From the IMG/VR virus record IMGVR_UViG_3300047509_000227, positions 1 to 56,357 of that record: DNA of 56,357 nucleotides, one strand, 5' to 3'. Below, piece after piece: positions 55,840-56,357 of the stretch. The notes below the pieces were generated by a model, which was given only the letters and a program-made list of their open reading frames with translations, was not told where the DNA came from and did no database searches. This stretch comes from a virus. The position numbers and the translations under genes are program-made. Within the stretch, counting starts at the first letter, position 1. Every line of letters starts with the position of its first letter.

Positions 55840-56255
55840 ATGTCGAGAAAGTAAAAGCGCTCCGGGAGGCCCTTGCAACAGGCCTGCTTGCGAGGCAGGG
55901 CGTTGGGTTTAATATGTGTACGGAGTATGCCACTGATGTGGAGGCGAGACAACTGGAAGATTATTCCGGCTACAACTGTGGCACTGTGGCCTGCCTTGCA
56001 GGCTCAACAGTATTGCTCGAGCCGAATGGAAGGGAGCTAATTCGAGATGAGTCTGTTCTAATCCTATCTCATGCGAAGAACTTGCTTGGTCTGCATGAGG
56101 CAGAGGGCGAGGATTTGTTCTGCCCATTTGGGTACTCTGATCAGCCAGCCAACTTTACACTTGAACGAGCGGTCAAGGTTCTGGATGTTTGCATCTCCGA
56201 AGGGCGTGTGCCATCGAATGTCTGGGACGAGGAAATTCGAGACGAATGTGCGTAG
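55836..56255 (+). CDS. hypothetical protein with CGTVACLAG motif
   Basis: A 139-residue protein. YSGYNCGTVACLAGSTVLLE is the family mark of a small protein group found in phages and bacteria, with unknown function. The last eight or so residues are encoded in the terminal repeat, so the gene is complete only because the assembly overlaps itself. It is the final gene of the right operon. Confidence 0.7.
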   Translation: MNVEKVKALREALATGLLARQGVGFNMCTEYATDVEARQLEDYSGYNCGTVACLAGSTVLLEPNGRELIRDESVLILSHAKNLLGLHEAEGEDLFCPFGYSDQPANFTLERAVKVLDVCISEGRVPSNVWDEEIRDECA

Positions 56256-56357
56256 CACCGGGGGCACCATTAACCATTGATACTCCCGGCCCCCAACATT
56301 TGCTCTTGCATCGCCGGTCCCACCCATGCCATCATGTCCCAGTCGAGACCCGGGCCG

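Noticed and set aside
1-56357. CRISPR array or cas operon
   Set aside because: No regularly spaced repeats. The Cas4-like nuclease is alone, as is usual in phages.
1-56357. Lysogeny module
   Set aside because: No integrase, excisionase or CI-like repressor gene was recognised on either strand, so lytic growth is more likely.

Overview
This window reads as a complete genome of a lytic, P22-like podovirus-type tailed phage. The first 127 bases are repeated exactly at the end (1-127 = 56231-56357). That is what a circular assembly cut at an arbitrary point looks like, so the unit is about 56,230 bp. It carries a P22-type head and tail set: portal, scaffold, gp5-like coat, gp4-like and gp10-like tail factors, a large terminase and ejection proteins. 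No integrase, excisionase or CI-like repressor was seen. The base composition is GC-rich. The host cannot be read from the sequence. A perfect consensus parS site and several small gene families suggest a ParABS-bearing, GC-rich bacterium, with Alphaproteobacteria a guess only.

Layout. Positions 171-12618 (+ strand) are a tightly overlapped early/replication operon. It starts with small accessory proteins, then a Cas4/RecB-like nuclease, a P-loop ATPase and a putative ssDNA-binding protein that ends at a strong intrinsic terminator. A ParB-DNA methyltransferase fusion follows, then a uracil-DNA glycosylase/exonuclease, a cupin-like gene, a family A DNA polymerase, a TSCPD protein and a DUF3987-like helicase-type protein. 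Positions 12667-41491 (- strand) are one long late operon. Transcribed right to left it holds a lysis/lysozyme group, a small-terminase candidate, glycine-rich and fibre proteins, terminase, portal, scaffold, an HNH homing endonuclease, coat, small virion proteins, tail factors, a sulfotransferase and acetyltransferase pair, and ejection proteins. The two operons converge at 12.62-12.67 kb. Positions 41492-43253 are mostly regulatory, with one (-) gene (41946-42554), a parS site, a terminator, an AT-rich tract and short repeats. Positions 43254-56255 (+) hold a second operon of many small host-takeover-type genes, a ParB-like protein, a DUF932 protein, a beta-propeller-like protein, a differently composed island with a tRNA-like gene inside a reading frame, a HIRAN protein and a UvrD-like helicase.

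The most unusual points are these. The family A polymerase is interrupted inside its 3'-5' exonuclease domain: motifs Exo I and II sit on one protein (fused to a uracil-DNA glycosylase) and Exo III plus the polymerase on another, in the same frame, with a cupin-like gene between. A perfect parS palindrome lies at a late-region control site. Five early proteins share a C-terminal LGL tail. Five intergenic copies exist of a CACC-ATCAA-type element. A tRNA-like gene is read through in frame. Several late proteins carry signal peptides.
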